Source: CAZCPB01 sp044223975 (GTDB lineage Bacteria; Planctomycetota; Phycisphaerae; Phycisphaerales; UBA1924). Taken from it: a stretch of 64,000 nucleotides of DNA. Shown here in pieces: positions 52,938 through 61,669 of the stretch; the first letter of the stretch is position 1; each line of letters starts with the position of its first letter. The position numbers and the translations under genes are program-made. The DNA lies in NCBI GenBank assembly GCA_044223975.1, contig JBGALI010000007.1, forward strand, positions 138,927-202,926, in the 5' to 3' direction. The notes beneath the pieces are model-generated. The model had not been told where the DNA came from, did no database searches, and saw only the letters and a list, made by a program, of their open reading frames with translations.

Positions 52938-55613
52938 TTGGAGTTGGAGTGGCAAACACGCCGCGACCGTATCGACCGCCAGCTCCGGGAGCTCGGATGG
53001 GTGATCGTGCCATTTCAGTTCGGTCTGGATAGCACGCGGCTCTCTGCTCACGTGGTCACCGAGCTGGAGACGCCAAGCGGCCCAGCCGACTACGTCTTCT
53101 TTGTCGACGGCTCGCCAGTCGGCGTCCTGGAGGCAAAGCGAGTGGGGGTTGATCCTGCGAACGTCCTTTCACAGGCCGAACGCTACGCGAGAGGGATGCC
53201 CGGCTCCTGTTTCAATCTCAACGGGCTTCGGACCCAGTTTCTTTGGTCTAGCAACGGCTCCGAGATTCACTTCCGTGATGCGAGACATCCCTTCAACACC
53301 GCACGTGAGGTATCAAGCAGGGGGCACGCAGGTCTCCAATTCGATAACATCGATCCGTTCGTTCCCCAACAAGAGCTGAGAGTCCTACCGTGGCGGACTC
53401 CAATGGGCGGTTGGGCAGCGTGGGCGATTTTGAAGAGGATTGCAGTCACGATGGGCAGTGCGACTCATCCAAATCAGACGACATCCAGTCCGGCAGATGT
53501 GCCGTCGCCTGGAGAAGCTGCCCGTCGGGCGAAATCCGTGCTTGGAGTTGCCGCATCGTTGGTCAAGGTACTGCCCGCCGACCATCGCAGCCGCATAAAT
53601 CCACTGGCTAGCGCCTCTTCAAGCCTTTCGGATGCGGTGTCTGGGATCGATACGCCTGGACTTACCGTCGTTGTGGCGGGCGAGTTCAATCGCGGCAAGT
53701 CATCACTTGTAAACGCCATCCTCGGCATACCACTGTTGCCAACGAAGATGGTTCCCACGACCGCGTACGCGACGCGGTTGCGCGGGCCCGGGGTTCGTCG
53801 CACAAGGAACGGTGACAACGCAGGCCACGCGGATCACGGGCACGTCGATCTTCATTTCGAGGATGGGCGGGTCGAAACCTACGGCTTTGAAATGCTCACG
53901 CGTCTGAGCCTGATGGGGCAAGATGCGCCGATCAAGGGCCTGCGAGAGGTCCACGTGCACGTCAACCATGAACTCTTCGCCGGGGGGCTCGAGCTGATCG
54001 ATACCGCTGGGTTCCAGGACGGGACGCGAGATACCACCGACGTGCTGATCGGAGAGATCGGCCAGGCGGAGGTGGTCATCGTTGTCCTCTCGGGCATGGC
54101 GTTGCTCAGCGACACGGAGCGGTGTCTGATCCGCGAGTTGTGCGTGGACCATCACAAGACTGTGGTGCCGGTCGTGAACTGGATGAACGCGGTCGACCCG
54201 GGCGGCAGTGCCGAGGCGATTGGGCTGCTGGAGCAGTATGTTTCACGGCTTCCGAACATCGGATTGGGGTCTAGGTACTACTGTATTGATCCCCTGCGAG
54301 CTGCGAGGGACGTCAGAGACCACGGCCGTCCGGTGGGAGATTTGGCGAACCTCGTAAACGACTTGCGATCGTTCAATGCCAAGGCCGCGGCCCGCAAGGC
54401 CCGGCTTGGCAGATGTGCTTCGCTAGTACGCCGGATGCGACTGCTGGCGGCGCCGCTTCAAGACCACTTCCGGATCGTCGCGAAGACCAGGCGTGAGCGG
54501 GAGCGGCCGGAGTTGCACAAGCTTCGGACGCTATACAGGCGACTCGCCGAGAGTGAGGGCGAAGTCGTCGAGAGGGTCGACACGGCTGCGGCCAAACTCG
54601 TGGAATCGACTGCGGAGGCGATGACCGCTTGGATGGCCGCCACCCTCGTGACGACCATCCAGACGGAAGCGCCGAAGGTTCTTGGTGCGCACTTGGACCT
54701 CATGGCCGTGGGTATCGAAAAGCACCTCGACGCCGAATTGCGTACGCTCGCCGAGCGGCTGGACTTGCCTCCGGTGACCAGTGGGTACGCCGCCGTTGTA
54801 CGGGAATCCTGGAAATCAATTGACGGGTACGCGCTGGCGCCGCCCGACTACCGGAGTGCCGGCGGATTCGGGAAGTTTTTTAAGGACGTATTTGAAGACT
54901 ATGGGCGTCATGCCGCCGTCAGGTTCTACGAGGGAGAGTGGCGTGTAATCATGAAGGCCGTGGTCCGCGAGATGACCGCTTCGGCTGCGCGGGCGGTCGG
55001 GGAGTTGCGAACGAGGTTGAACGCCAGCATCGCGGTTCTGGAACTTCCCGTTGACGGCGACGGATTGGTCGCCTGCGGTATTCTGGCGGCGCGGGTCGAC
55101 GAGTTGGCATGCGAGCTTGTCGCCGTCTACTCGCAAGATGCCGCGGGACTGGACTGGGGTTCAAAAATCGCTTCAGGGAGAGAAACTTCCGTGGATGTGC
55201 TACCCGACGAGTTCCTTGCCGAAAATTGGATCTCTTCCCAGACCATCTGTCAGGTGCTCGAGGGAGCCGGCATCTCCGCATCGATCGATGGCGACGGCGA
55301 CGTGAAGCTCACGCTAGATTCGGGTCGGACGGTCTTTGTGATGGTCGACCAGAAGCGCAAGTTCTTGCGGTTTCTCGTCTTACTCAAATACGACGCGCCG
55401 ACCCAGGCAAAGCTGGAGGCGTCGGTAGCCGGAGTGAATCGGGACTTGATGATGGTGTGCGCTTCAGTGAAAAAGGAGTCCACGGTCAGTTTCGACTATT
55501 GTCTGCCGTTCGCGGGGGGTATCCCGGCATTCACGGTGCTCAGTGCGTTGCGCCTTTTTGGAGCGTCCGTGAGCGTGGCCTCGGAGAGAATCCTTGAGGA
55601 GCTGGCTGGATGA
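52938..55613 (+). CDS. HSDR_N-type nuclease domain joined to a dynamin-like GTPase
   Basis: An 891-codon frame from TTG 52938. Residues about 5-150 match the N-terminal nuclease domain of type I restriction R subunits ('TRRDRIDRQLRELGW'), with PD-(D/E)XK-type residues D51, E65 and K67 ('VLEAKR') and Q79. Residues from about 242 form a dynamin-family GTPase: P-loop GEFNRGKS (K254), switch TT near 274, D355-T-A-G, and 'VVNWMNAVD' in place of N/TKxD. A long helical C-terminal half follows. An ATG at 53451 (residue 172) with GAAGAGGA upstream could start a 720-residue GTPase alone, leaving the nuclease as an in-frame relic. First gene of a three-gene coupled operon. Confidence 0.75.
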   Translation: MELEWQTRRDRIDRQLRELGWVIVPFQFGLDSTRLSAHVVTELETPSGPADYVFFVDGSPVGVLEAKRVGVDPANVLSQAERYARGMPGSCFNLNGLRTQFLWSSNGSEIHFRDARHPFNTAREVSSRGHAGLQFDNIDPFVPQQELRVLPWRTPMGGWAAWAILKRIAVTMGSATHPNQTTSSPADVPSPGEAARRAKSVLGVAASLVKVLPADHRSRINPLASASSSLSDAVSGIDTPGLTVVVAGEFNRGKSSLVNAILGIPLLPTKMVPTTAYATRLRGPGVRRTRNGDNAGHADHGHVDLHFEDGRVETYGFEMLTRLSLMGQDAPIKGLREVHVHVNHELFAGGLELIDTAGFQDGTRDTTDVLIGEIGQAEVVIVVLSGMALLSDTERCLIRELCVDHHKTVVPVVNWMNAVDPGGSAEAIGLLEQYVSRLPNIGLGSRYYCIDPLRAARDVRDHGRPVGDLANLVNDLRSFNAKAAARKARLGRCASLVRRMRLLAAPLQDHFRIVAKTRRERERPELHKLRTLYRRLAESEGEVVERVDTAAAKLVESTAEAMTAWMAATLVTTIQTEAPKVLGAHLDLMAVGIEKHLDAELRTLAERLDLPPVTSGYAAVVRESWKSIDGYALAPPDYRSAGGFGKFFKDVFEDYGRHAAVRFYEGEWRVIMKAVVREMTASAARAVGELRTRLNASIAVLELPVDGDGLVACGILAARVDELACELVAVYSQDAAGLDWGSKIASGRETSVDVLPDEFLAENWISSQTICQVLEGAGISASIDGDGDVKLTLDSGRTVFVMVDQKRKFLRFLVLLKYDAPTQAKLEASVAGVNRDLMMVCASVKKESTVSFDYCLPFAGGIPAFTVLSALRLFGASVSVASERILEELAG

Positions 55614-57100
55614 TGTCCTACCAGATGACTGGGGCCGACTGGGACGAACTCGAATCGTTGAGCCGCCTCTCCGGGCTGCCGCTGGAGCGGGTGACGTCCG
55701 CACGCTCCGCTGCTTCGGGGAGCAAACCGGGATCGCGCGTCACTCTTATCGCCGGGCGCCCAGGTTGCGGCGTCGAGGGGTTGGTTGACGTACTCTGCAG
55801 CGCCGACGCCCGTTCAAAGTTGGAAGCCAACGACATTCTGGTCATCGGGGCTTCTGACGACCCCTTGGTGGCGATGCTCGGCGCGGTGGCAACAGCATCC
55901 TCGTCCCACTTGGGCAAGAGCCCGGCCATCGTCCTTCGAACGTCTGGGTTGCTGTCAGCCGAGGTTCGCATGCGCCTTGGGCCGCTGGGGCTCTGTGCTC
56001 AGGGAGTGCTCGTCACCCCGGCCAATCAGGCGCTGCACGAGAAGGAGCGGGAGTTGGTTCGAGAGCTCTCGGAGCGATGCGCTACTGGGCGAGTGGTGTA
56101 TGTTGTGCCGCATGGAATGGAGACGACTGCGGGCGAGCTCAAGGAGCTTCGCGAATACGCCTCGGCTGTGATGCGCAGCCATGGGTTCGCGGGCTCCCGG
56201 TTCCTCGGGGCCGCGTTCATGAGATCCGGGTCGCTGAAATCAGTGCCAGGCGATGACGCCAAGAACGGCCCCCCCGTCCTGGATGTGAGCGGTGTGGACG
56301 TGCAGCGTGGGGCCGCGATGATCGCCGCCGGTCAGCTTCGGGCCGTTGTAAAGGCGGGCATCAAGGCCGCCAGTTCGCTCCCCCTGGAGCCTCCAGTCGA
56401 TCTGGCGGATGAGGGTCGTTTGCGCGAGGAATTGCGAACCATTCTGGACCGGTCCATCGATCGCATCGTCGTGAACGTCGGCGCTCGGTTGAGCGCCGGG
56501 CCAGATTTGAGCGATGCCGATGTGCAACGCTGCGCCGCGGACGTGTTGGCGGAGTGGACCGCGGGCTCGACCCGCGAGGGCATCTGGCTTAAGTACCTGA
56601 CCGGGCTGCGCCCGGGCGCTTCGGTCCGGTTCGAGCAAAGCGTCACCGAGTTTGCTTCCACCCTTTCGGCCGTTCCCTCGGCTACTCCCGCGAGCTCGCC
56701 CCCGGGGCCGTCCACTTTGGCGCCGGCCAAGATCGTCGGGTGGAGTCCGGTTCTTGTTCGATTCGGAATCGCAGTCGCAGTCGGACTTATCGTGGCGCTC
56801 GTGTCTGGACTCGTGTTGAACCAGTTCTTTGCAACGGCGGCGGGGATGGCGGTGGCTATCGCGGGGTATGCCACCCTTCCATCGCTTGGAGTGCTCCCGA
56901 ATCGGACGGTCGCCGCGAGAGCGGGGCACAGTCGTGCTGTGACCAAAGTCGACCAGAGTATCGCCGGCACGGCCGAATTCCGGAGGGCCATTTCGGCATG
57001 GTTCGAGGGAACGATCGCTAACACCCCGCCGATAGAGCGTTGGCGGGGACTATCAAAGCGACTGGAATTGAATCTGGATGCGGAGGAGGTGGGCGGATGA
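55610..57100 (+). CDS. Membrane protein with degenerate GTPase-like P-loop
   Basis: A 496-residue protein between the two GTPases, overlapping each by 4 nt. An early strand-loop 'VTLIAGRPGCGVEGLVDVL' looks like a P-loop whose GK(S/T) has become V-E (residues 55-56), so nucleotide hydrolysis is unlikely. 'DILVIGASDDPLVAML' and 'GVLVTPANQALHEKE' resemble later GTPase strands. Two adjacent transmembrane helices lie near 380-425 ('FGIAVAVGLIVALVSG', 'FFATAAGMAVAIAGYATL'). Probably a pseudo-GTPase partner holding the complex at the membrane; that is inference. No closer family recognised. Confidence 0.6.
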   Translation: MMSYQMTGADWDELESLSRLSGLPLERVTSARSAASGSKPGSRVTLIAGRPGCGVEGLVDVLCSADARSKLEANDILVIGASDDPLVAMLGAVATASSSHLGKSPAIVLRTSGLLSAEVRMRLGPLGLCAQGVLVTPANQALHEKERELVRELSERCATGRVVYVVPHGMETTAGELKELREYASAVMRSHGFAGSRFLGAAFMRSGSLKSVPGDDAKNGPPVLDVSGVDVQRGAAMIAAGQLRAVVKAGIKAASSLPLEPPVDLADEGRLREELRTILDRSIDRIVVNVGARLSAGPDLSDADVQRCAADVLAEWTAGSTREGIWLKYLTGLRPGASVRFEQSVTEFASTLSAVPSATPASSPPGPSTLAPAKIVGWSPVLVRFGIAVAVGLIVALVSGLVLNQFFATAAGMAVAIAGYATLPSLGVLPNRTVAARAGHSRAVTKVDQSIAGTAEFRRAISAWFEGTIANTPPIERWRGLSKRLELNLDAEEVGG

Positions 57101-59181
57101 CGCATGCAAGTACACCTGGAGCCCACATGTCCTTTGAGCAGGTCCGAGCCAAGGCCATCGCGCTCGCCGAGGAGCTCGAAAGTCTGGCCGGCAGCCTCTC
57201 ACCATGGAAGACCGGGGCACCGGAGTTCCCGATCGATCACGACATTGGAGTTCTGTCACATCGCGCGTCATCTTTGCGGGCTGCCGAGTATCGCGTTTTG
57301 TTCTGCGGCGAGTTCAAGCGAGGAAAATCGACAGTTTTGAATGCAATGGTGGGGGAAAGCGTCCTTCCGGCAAAGGTCACGCCGTGCACCGCCATCCTGA
57401 CGCGGCTGAAGCGGGGCGCGGTGCCGAAGGTGACCGTGTCGTTCAACGATGGCGCGTTACCGCGGACCATGACCATCTCGGAATTCAAGAAGGAGTATGA
57501 GCTTCGCACCGAGGACCACCAGGCCGCCGGAGCCGCTGGTGCTGAAATCGGTCGTTTCGATCGCGTTCGCGAGGCGGTCATCGAGCACCCTTCGCCGGTC
57601 CTCCCGCCCGCGATCGAACTGGTCGACTCCCCCGGCATGCGGGAAAACGTCGTGCGGACAGCGCGAACATTGGAGGCGCTCGACAGCGCTGCGGCAGTGG
57701 TAATGGTGCTTTCGGCCGTGCAGAACTTCACCACAGACGAGCGTGGATTTATTCAGCAGGAACTGCTGCCGCGAAGACTCCGTAACATTTTTTTCCTCGT
57801 TAACTGGTACAACGCTGTCGAGCACGAGGACAAGCCGAAGGAAGAGATCGAGCGGGACAAAGCCGAGTTGGAGCAGCGGCTTAATCAACTGGTCGTCCCT
57901 CTGTGCGTGGTTGACGGGCGCGATTTGAGCACCTGCCGTATTTTCCGAGTGAACGCCCTTGGCGCGTTGCGCGGCCGCCAGTCTCCGCTCGATCCCGCCA
58001 AGGTCGCTCGTTCCGGGATGCCCGAGTTCGAAGCGGAACTTCAGTCTTTCATCGTTGGCGACATCGCCCGGGCTGGGAACGAGGCTGCCGTCGGATTGGC
58101 GGAGCAGTGTGAAGAGCGATTCCGGGCTTTCGTGGAGGAGCAGGCGAAGTTTGACCGGCAGCCTCTGGAGGACCTGGAACGGCAGCGTCAGGCAATCGAG
58201 CCCAAGCTCGAGTGGCTGAGAAACATCCGCGAGCACGTTCGCCGCTTCCTGCTCGACAAGTCCGAAGTCCTGCACGTCCGGCTCACCTCGTCGCTCCGTC
58301 AGTTCGTGATTGAAATGCAGGAGCGGATCGTCAACGACATCTCTGAGGGACGTGAAATCGACCTCTCCCTCATCAACGACCGGCTCGTGACGCTGAACCT
58401 GGTCAAGGACCTCGGCAAGACCGTGGCGAACTGGTTCGGGGCCGGCGCGACGCTCTACAAGGATGAACTGGCCGCGACCATTGAGCGCGAGCTATCTGCC
58501 TACCTCGAACGCCGGATCGGTGAGTGGCAAAGCACCACGGCGAAGAGTGTGTTTGGGACGATCGAGGGCGATATCCAGAAGGAGCTCGCCGCTCAGGCGG
58601 AGCAGTACTCTCGTCTCGTCGCCGAAATCCAGGAGCAACTGGGGCTCACGGTCGAAAAGCCGGACCCTCGCAAGCTCATAGAGCAGTGGGTGACGGACCT
58701 GGGCGGTCCCGCGGCCCTCGGCCGGACCGGGGGCCTGAGTGATATCGGTGGAGTCATCGCCTCCGCGATCGGTCCGATTGTCGGAAGCGTGCTCGCCGAG
58801 AGCCTGCTTCACCTAAAAACCGCGCTGGTGCCGGTCATTGGGCTGGTTGTGGCCAGCGTTTTGATGGTGTGGCGGGAGAGCAGGTTGAAGGAAAAGCTCC
58901 GCAAGGGTGTTGCCGATGCAGCGAACAAGGCCTTCGCGACCGTCGAGGCGAAGATCGACGCCGCCGCGAAGCTGAAGCTTGACAGCGGGTTCAAGGGGCT
59001 TATCGAGCGGATCACGTCGACGATGGACGCAGAGATCGCGGGGGTATCTGCGTCTTTGGACGCCGTGATCGCCAGTAAAATGCAGCACGAGGAGAGTTCC
59101 GCCGCCCGGTTCGAGAAATTCAACTCGGCAATCATGCAGATTTCAGAGGTGGTCTACCGCATGAAGGCACTCGCCCGCTAG
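57097..59181 (+). CDS. Dynamin-like GTPase with C-terminal membrane hairpin
   Basis: A 694-residue bacterial dynamin-like protein. P-loop GEFKRGKST (K77), switch-I 'KVTPCTAILTRL' with conserved Thr, D177-S-P-G, and 'LVNWYNAVE' at the G4 position, the same variant as in the first GTPase. Extended helices follow ('QRLNQLVVPL', then 150 residues of charged coiled coil) and a hydrophobic hairpin near residues 548-592, the site of a membrane-inserting paddle in BDLPs, and a helical end. ATG 57097 has AGGAGGT six bases upstream. It overlaps the preceding gene by ATGA. Likely forms a heteromeric pair with the first GTPase. Confidence 0.82.
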   Translation: MTHASTPGAHMSFEQVRAKAIALAEELESLAGSLSPWKTGAPEFPIDHDIGVLSHRASSLRAAEYRVLFCGEFKRGKSTVLNAMVGESVLPAKVTPCTAILTRLKRGAVPKVTVSFNDGALPRTMTISEFKKEYELRTEDHQAAGAAGAEIGRFDRVREAVIEHPSPVLPPAIELVDSPGMRENVVRTARTLEALDSAAAVVMVLSAVQNFTTDERGFIQQELLPRRLRNIFFLVNWYNAVEHEDKPKEEIERDKAELEQRLNQLVVPLCVVDGRDLSTCRIFRVNALGALRGRQSPLDPAKVARSGMPEFEAELQSFIVGDIARAGNEAAVGLAEQCEERFRAFVEEQAKFDRQPLEDLERQRQAIEPKLEWLRNIREHVRRFLLDKSEVLHVRLTSSLRQFVIEMQERIVNDISEGREIDLSLINDRLVTLNLVKDLGKTVANWFGAGATLYKDELAATIERELSAYLERRIGEWQSTTAKSVFGTIEGDIQKELAAQAEQYSRLVAEIQEQLGLTVEKPDPRKLIEQWVTDLGGPAALGRTGGLSDIGGVIASAIGPIVGSVLAESLLHLKTALVPVIGLVVASVLMVWRESRLKEKLRKGVADAANKAFATVEAKIDAAAKLKLDSGFKGLIERITSTMDAEIAGVSASLDAVIASKMQHEESSAARFEKFNSAIMQISEVVYRMKALAR

Positions 59182-59231
59182 CTCCAAGGCCCCTCGCGTG
59201 GGGCGGCGGTAGCGCGACTAGGTAGTCGGAG

Positions 59232-59250
59232 CACCTGACCAGTTCAGGTG
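59232..59250 (+). terminator. Hairpin between convergent GTPase and kinase genes
   Basis: CACCTGA-CCAGT-TCAGGTG, a seven-base perfect stem in the 134 bp between the converging genes. It is symmetric, so it could serve either strand, but no T-tract follows on either side; intrinsic termination is uncertain. Confidence 0.35.
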
Positions 59251-59315
59251 GCTTGGGACGCCTCAAGTGGCCTTAGGCCGGCGACTATCCCAACGGCCGG
59301 TGGGTCTTGGCCCTT

Positions 59316-60716
59316 CTATTCATCCTTGACTCTGTTCCGTTCTTTCACTTTCTGGCTCGCGCCATGACGCTTCTTTGCGGCCATCGCGCCTGCACCGACT
59401 GCGCCCGCTCCAAGAGCGAGTTCGGAGATCAGTTTCTCCCGCTTGGCAAGAGACTGGAACAGGTGCGCTTCCGTGGCCCACGAGATTGCGCGTTGGGCGG
59501 GCACGGCGGCGACGGCAAGCCAGCCTCGGTTGAAGATCCCGACGGCCCCGGCCGCCAAGGCGGTGCACCCGCACGCGATCAGCAACCCGCGATGCCGCCT
59601 CAGGCCCATGCGCAGGGCGTACGATCGTCGTCCCTCGGCGGCAAGAACGGGTTCGCGGTTGAGATACTTTCGGATGTCCTCTCCGAGCATCTGGGCGGAC
59701 TGGTATCGGTAGAGCGGCTGCTTTCGAATGGCCCTCGCCACGATCCACTCAAGCTCGCCACGCAAATCTTGCCGCACACGGTCGGACGTGGATGACCGTC
59801 TCATACTGATCGACTGGACTTGGTCCTTTGTCGAGGACCCCAGACGGGCGCCAAGCGTCTGAGGCTGGGCTTCGCGGAGTAGCTTCTGGACCTCAGTGTG
59901 GCCCTTGCTTCGAAGCACATCCGAGTCGATGGGAAGCATTCCCGTGAGCAGTTCGTACAGCACGACTCCCAAGGAGTAGACGTCCGCGCGCGCGTCGATT
60001 TCCAAAGCACCCATCTCAGCCTGCTCCGGGCTCATGTACTCCAATGTCCCGATGAGTTGCCCGAGTTCGGTCACAATGGTCTTGTCTGTCAGCGTACTGC
60101 TCACCGCTTTGGCCACCCCGAAATCAATGACCTTGATCAGCGACGACAGTGTGGCGAGTGTGAGAACAGGACGGGTGCCGGTATTGTTGTCGACTACGGC
60201 AACGGGGTCTGCCATGGTCGCCATGATGTTGCTGGGCTTCAGGTCGCGGTGGATGATGCCCTTCATGTGCGCGTGTTGTACGGCCTCGCACACGGGTATG
60301 AACAACTGAAGTCTCTCCCGTATCGTGAGGCAATGCCGATCACAGAAGTCCGTGATGGGCTCGCCCTTCACGTGCTCCATCACGAAGTAGGGCCGGCTTC
60401 CCATGCTCGGCGGCGTGATGCCGCCGTCAAAGACCTTTGCCACGTTGGGGTGGTCCATCACCGCCAGCGCCTGTCGCTCCTGCTCGAAGCGGGCGATCAC
60501 AGCCTTGGAGTCCATCCCCGGCTTGATGATCTTGAGCGCCACGCGCTGAACCATCGGTTCACGTCGCTCCGCCAACCAAACGACTCCGAAACTGCCTCCG
60601 CCGATTCTCTTCAGAAGCTTGTACGGCCCGATGAAATCGCCCGGGCGCTCGTTCGACGGCGGTAGTTCCAGCGGCGGCGGGGGCGGCGTGCTGGAGGTTG
60701 TTCGCTGGTCGTCCAA
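59316..60716 (-). CDS. Planctomycete-type Ser/Thr protein kinase
   Basis: A 466-residue kinase. A proline-rich N-terminus (P5 at 11-15) leads to a Hanks-type domain: G-loop GGGSFG (39-44), K62, HRDLKPSN (156-163), DFG (198-200) and 'GTLEYMSPEQ'. One transmembrane helix lies near 'LLIACGCTALAAGAVGIF', with a basic C-terminus. The wording 'ITDFCDRHCLTIRERLQLF' is characteristic of planctomycete kinases, which often carry TPR or WD40 tails; here there is only a short tail. TTG 60716 with GGGAG six bases upstream is taken as start. It converges on the GTPase operon. Confidence 0.85.
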   Translation of the reverse strand: MDDQRTTSSTPPPPPLELPPSNERPGDFIGPYKLLKRIGGGSFGVVWLAERREPMVQRVALKIIKPGMDSKAVIARFEQERQALAVMDHPNVAKVFDGGITPPSMGSRPYFVMEHVKGEPITDFCDRHCLTIRERLQLFIPVCEAVQHAHMKGIIHRDLKPSNIMATMADPVAVVDNNTGTRPVLTLATLSSLIKVIDFGVAKAVSSTLTDKTIVTELGQLIGTLEYMSPEQAEMGALEIDARADVYSLGVVLYELLTGMLPIDSDVLRSKGHTEVQKLLREAQPQTLGARLGSSTKDQVQSISMRRSSTSDRVRQDLRGELEWIVARAIRKQPLYRYQSAQMLGEDIRKYLNREPVLAAEGRRSYALRMGLRRHRGLLIACGCTALAAGAVGIFNRGWLAVAAVPAQRAISWATEAHLFQSLAKREKLISELALGAGAVGAGAMAAKKRHGASQKVKERNRVKDE

Positions 60717-61328
60717 GAAATCTCCCTCGCCCGGAAACTGCCCCTGCCAAGTCCGCCTCGGGCAAATCGTACCATGCCATCGGCAACGGGCCGCTCGACC
60801 ACGGAACCGCAATTCATCCAGAAGGGTCGAAGTAAGGCTCCAGAGCAGGCGTATTGCTAACTCAAGTCAGTGACTTGGAGCGCTTGCAGAGCTCCGAGTG
60901 CAGGCGATTCACCCGAGGATTCGGCGTTAGGCTTGGTTGGAGGTGAGCCGTTGGGACGGCCGAGACCAATCTCGGGGCATTGGTCGATCCCACGAGATGT
61001 CGCGCGCTCAAGGCAATGGGCACAAGCATCTGAAGGCGGGCGGCATCGCCCCAGAAGCGCAATCACTCGACGCCCTGACCGTCGCCACGACGCCGGTGTG
61101 GATCACCTGGGACAATTTCGGCCACGCGCTCACTACGCATGCGAGTTCGGTTTCAATCGGGGAACCATCGGTGCTTGTGCATCCGCTCGGAGTAGGTCCC
61201 CCAAACTCTGCCAGAGCTTCCTTCATCTCAGCTGCTCGCTTCGGCTGCACAGGCAGGGTCTGGGATGACCTCTACGGTTTTCTGGGCCTGCGGTCGCCCG
61301 GTAGCAAATGGGTCTCTAGACCAGAATC
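60717..61328. other. Gene-poor right part of the island
   Basis: About 610 bp between the kinase start and the right repeat. It should contain the kinase promoter (none clearly seen). A hairpin CTTGGAGC / GCTCCGAG is at 60874-60898. Several overlapping frames are open but lack ribosome sites, recognisable motifs or coding-like composition. No gene is called. Confidence 0.35.
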
Positions 61329-61620
61329 CTGGTGGAGTACCGAGCCACGGCCGTCTGACGCCTCGCTCGCGAACCCGACTCAAGGCGGTCCCGTGGGGGG
61401 CCTCGAATCGGCCGCTTTCTCCAAGGAGCCTCCACGCCCGCGTGACGGGTTGCCTGCCCCGCTGAGGGGCACGCCCCAACGCGCCCCTCGGCCGTCCCAG
61501 TAATCTCACTCGGCGCCCGCGGGCGTCGTCCGACGACCCACTGGACGACCATTTGCTACCCTGCTCCACGTAAGTCCTTGCAGGGCCTGTGGCGGAACGG
61601 CAGACGCAGCGGACTTAAAA
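61329..61620 (+). repeat. Right flanking repeat (upstream region plus 5' half of intact tRNA-Leu)
   Basis: Partner of 51742-52030, same orientation. Highest identity lies at its two ends, 'GAGCCACGGCCG' early and 54/55 bases over 61566-61620, with a diverged middle containing the 14-mer CTGGACGACCATTT (61541-61554). This copy is continuous with an intact tRNA. Confidence 0.8.
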
Positions 61621-61669
61621 TCCGCGGGAGGGTCATACCTCCGTGTGGGTTCAAATCCCACCGGGCCCA
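61583..61669 (+). tRNA. tRNA-Leu(TAA)
   Basis: An 87-nt type II tRNA. Acceptor GGGCCTG pairs with CGGGCCC (one G-T), anticodon stem GCGGA/TCCGC around loop CTTAAAA gives anticodon TAA, a long variable arm GGGAGGGTCATACCTCC is present, and the T-arm is GTGGG-TTCAAAT-CCCAC. Discriminator A, no encoded CCA. It marks the right end of the island and lies 137 bp upstream of rpsP. Confidence 0.95.

Larger units (their letters stand above)
52031..61620 (+). mobile_element. tRNA-Leu-bounded genomic island (candidate defence island)
   Basis: The unit from the break after the tRNA half to the equivalent base in the intact tRNA is 9590 bp. It carries a TIR-like gene, a three-gene dynamin-like operon and a Ser/Thr kinase, none typical of the housekeeping genes outside. 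The island supplies the 5' half and upstream flank of the now-intact tRNA-Leu while the displaced native half lies at the left. No integrase, transposase or replication gene is visible inside. Boundaries are inferred from the repeat. Confidence 0.65.

Noticed and set aside
60855..60932. Integron attC-like boxes (TGCTAAC ... GTTAGGC) with an inner hairpin
   Set aside because: The left box does not fit RYYYAAC, the inner stem is not centred, and no integrase or cassette series is present.
60937..61503. 188-codon plus-strand ORF at the right end of the island
   Set aside because: It runs into the repeat, has no family match by eye and no ribosome-binding sequence.
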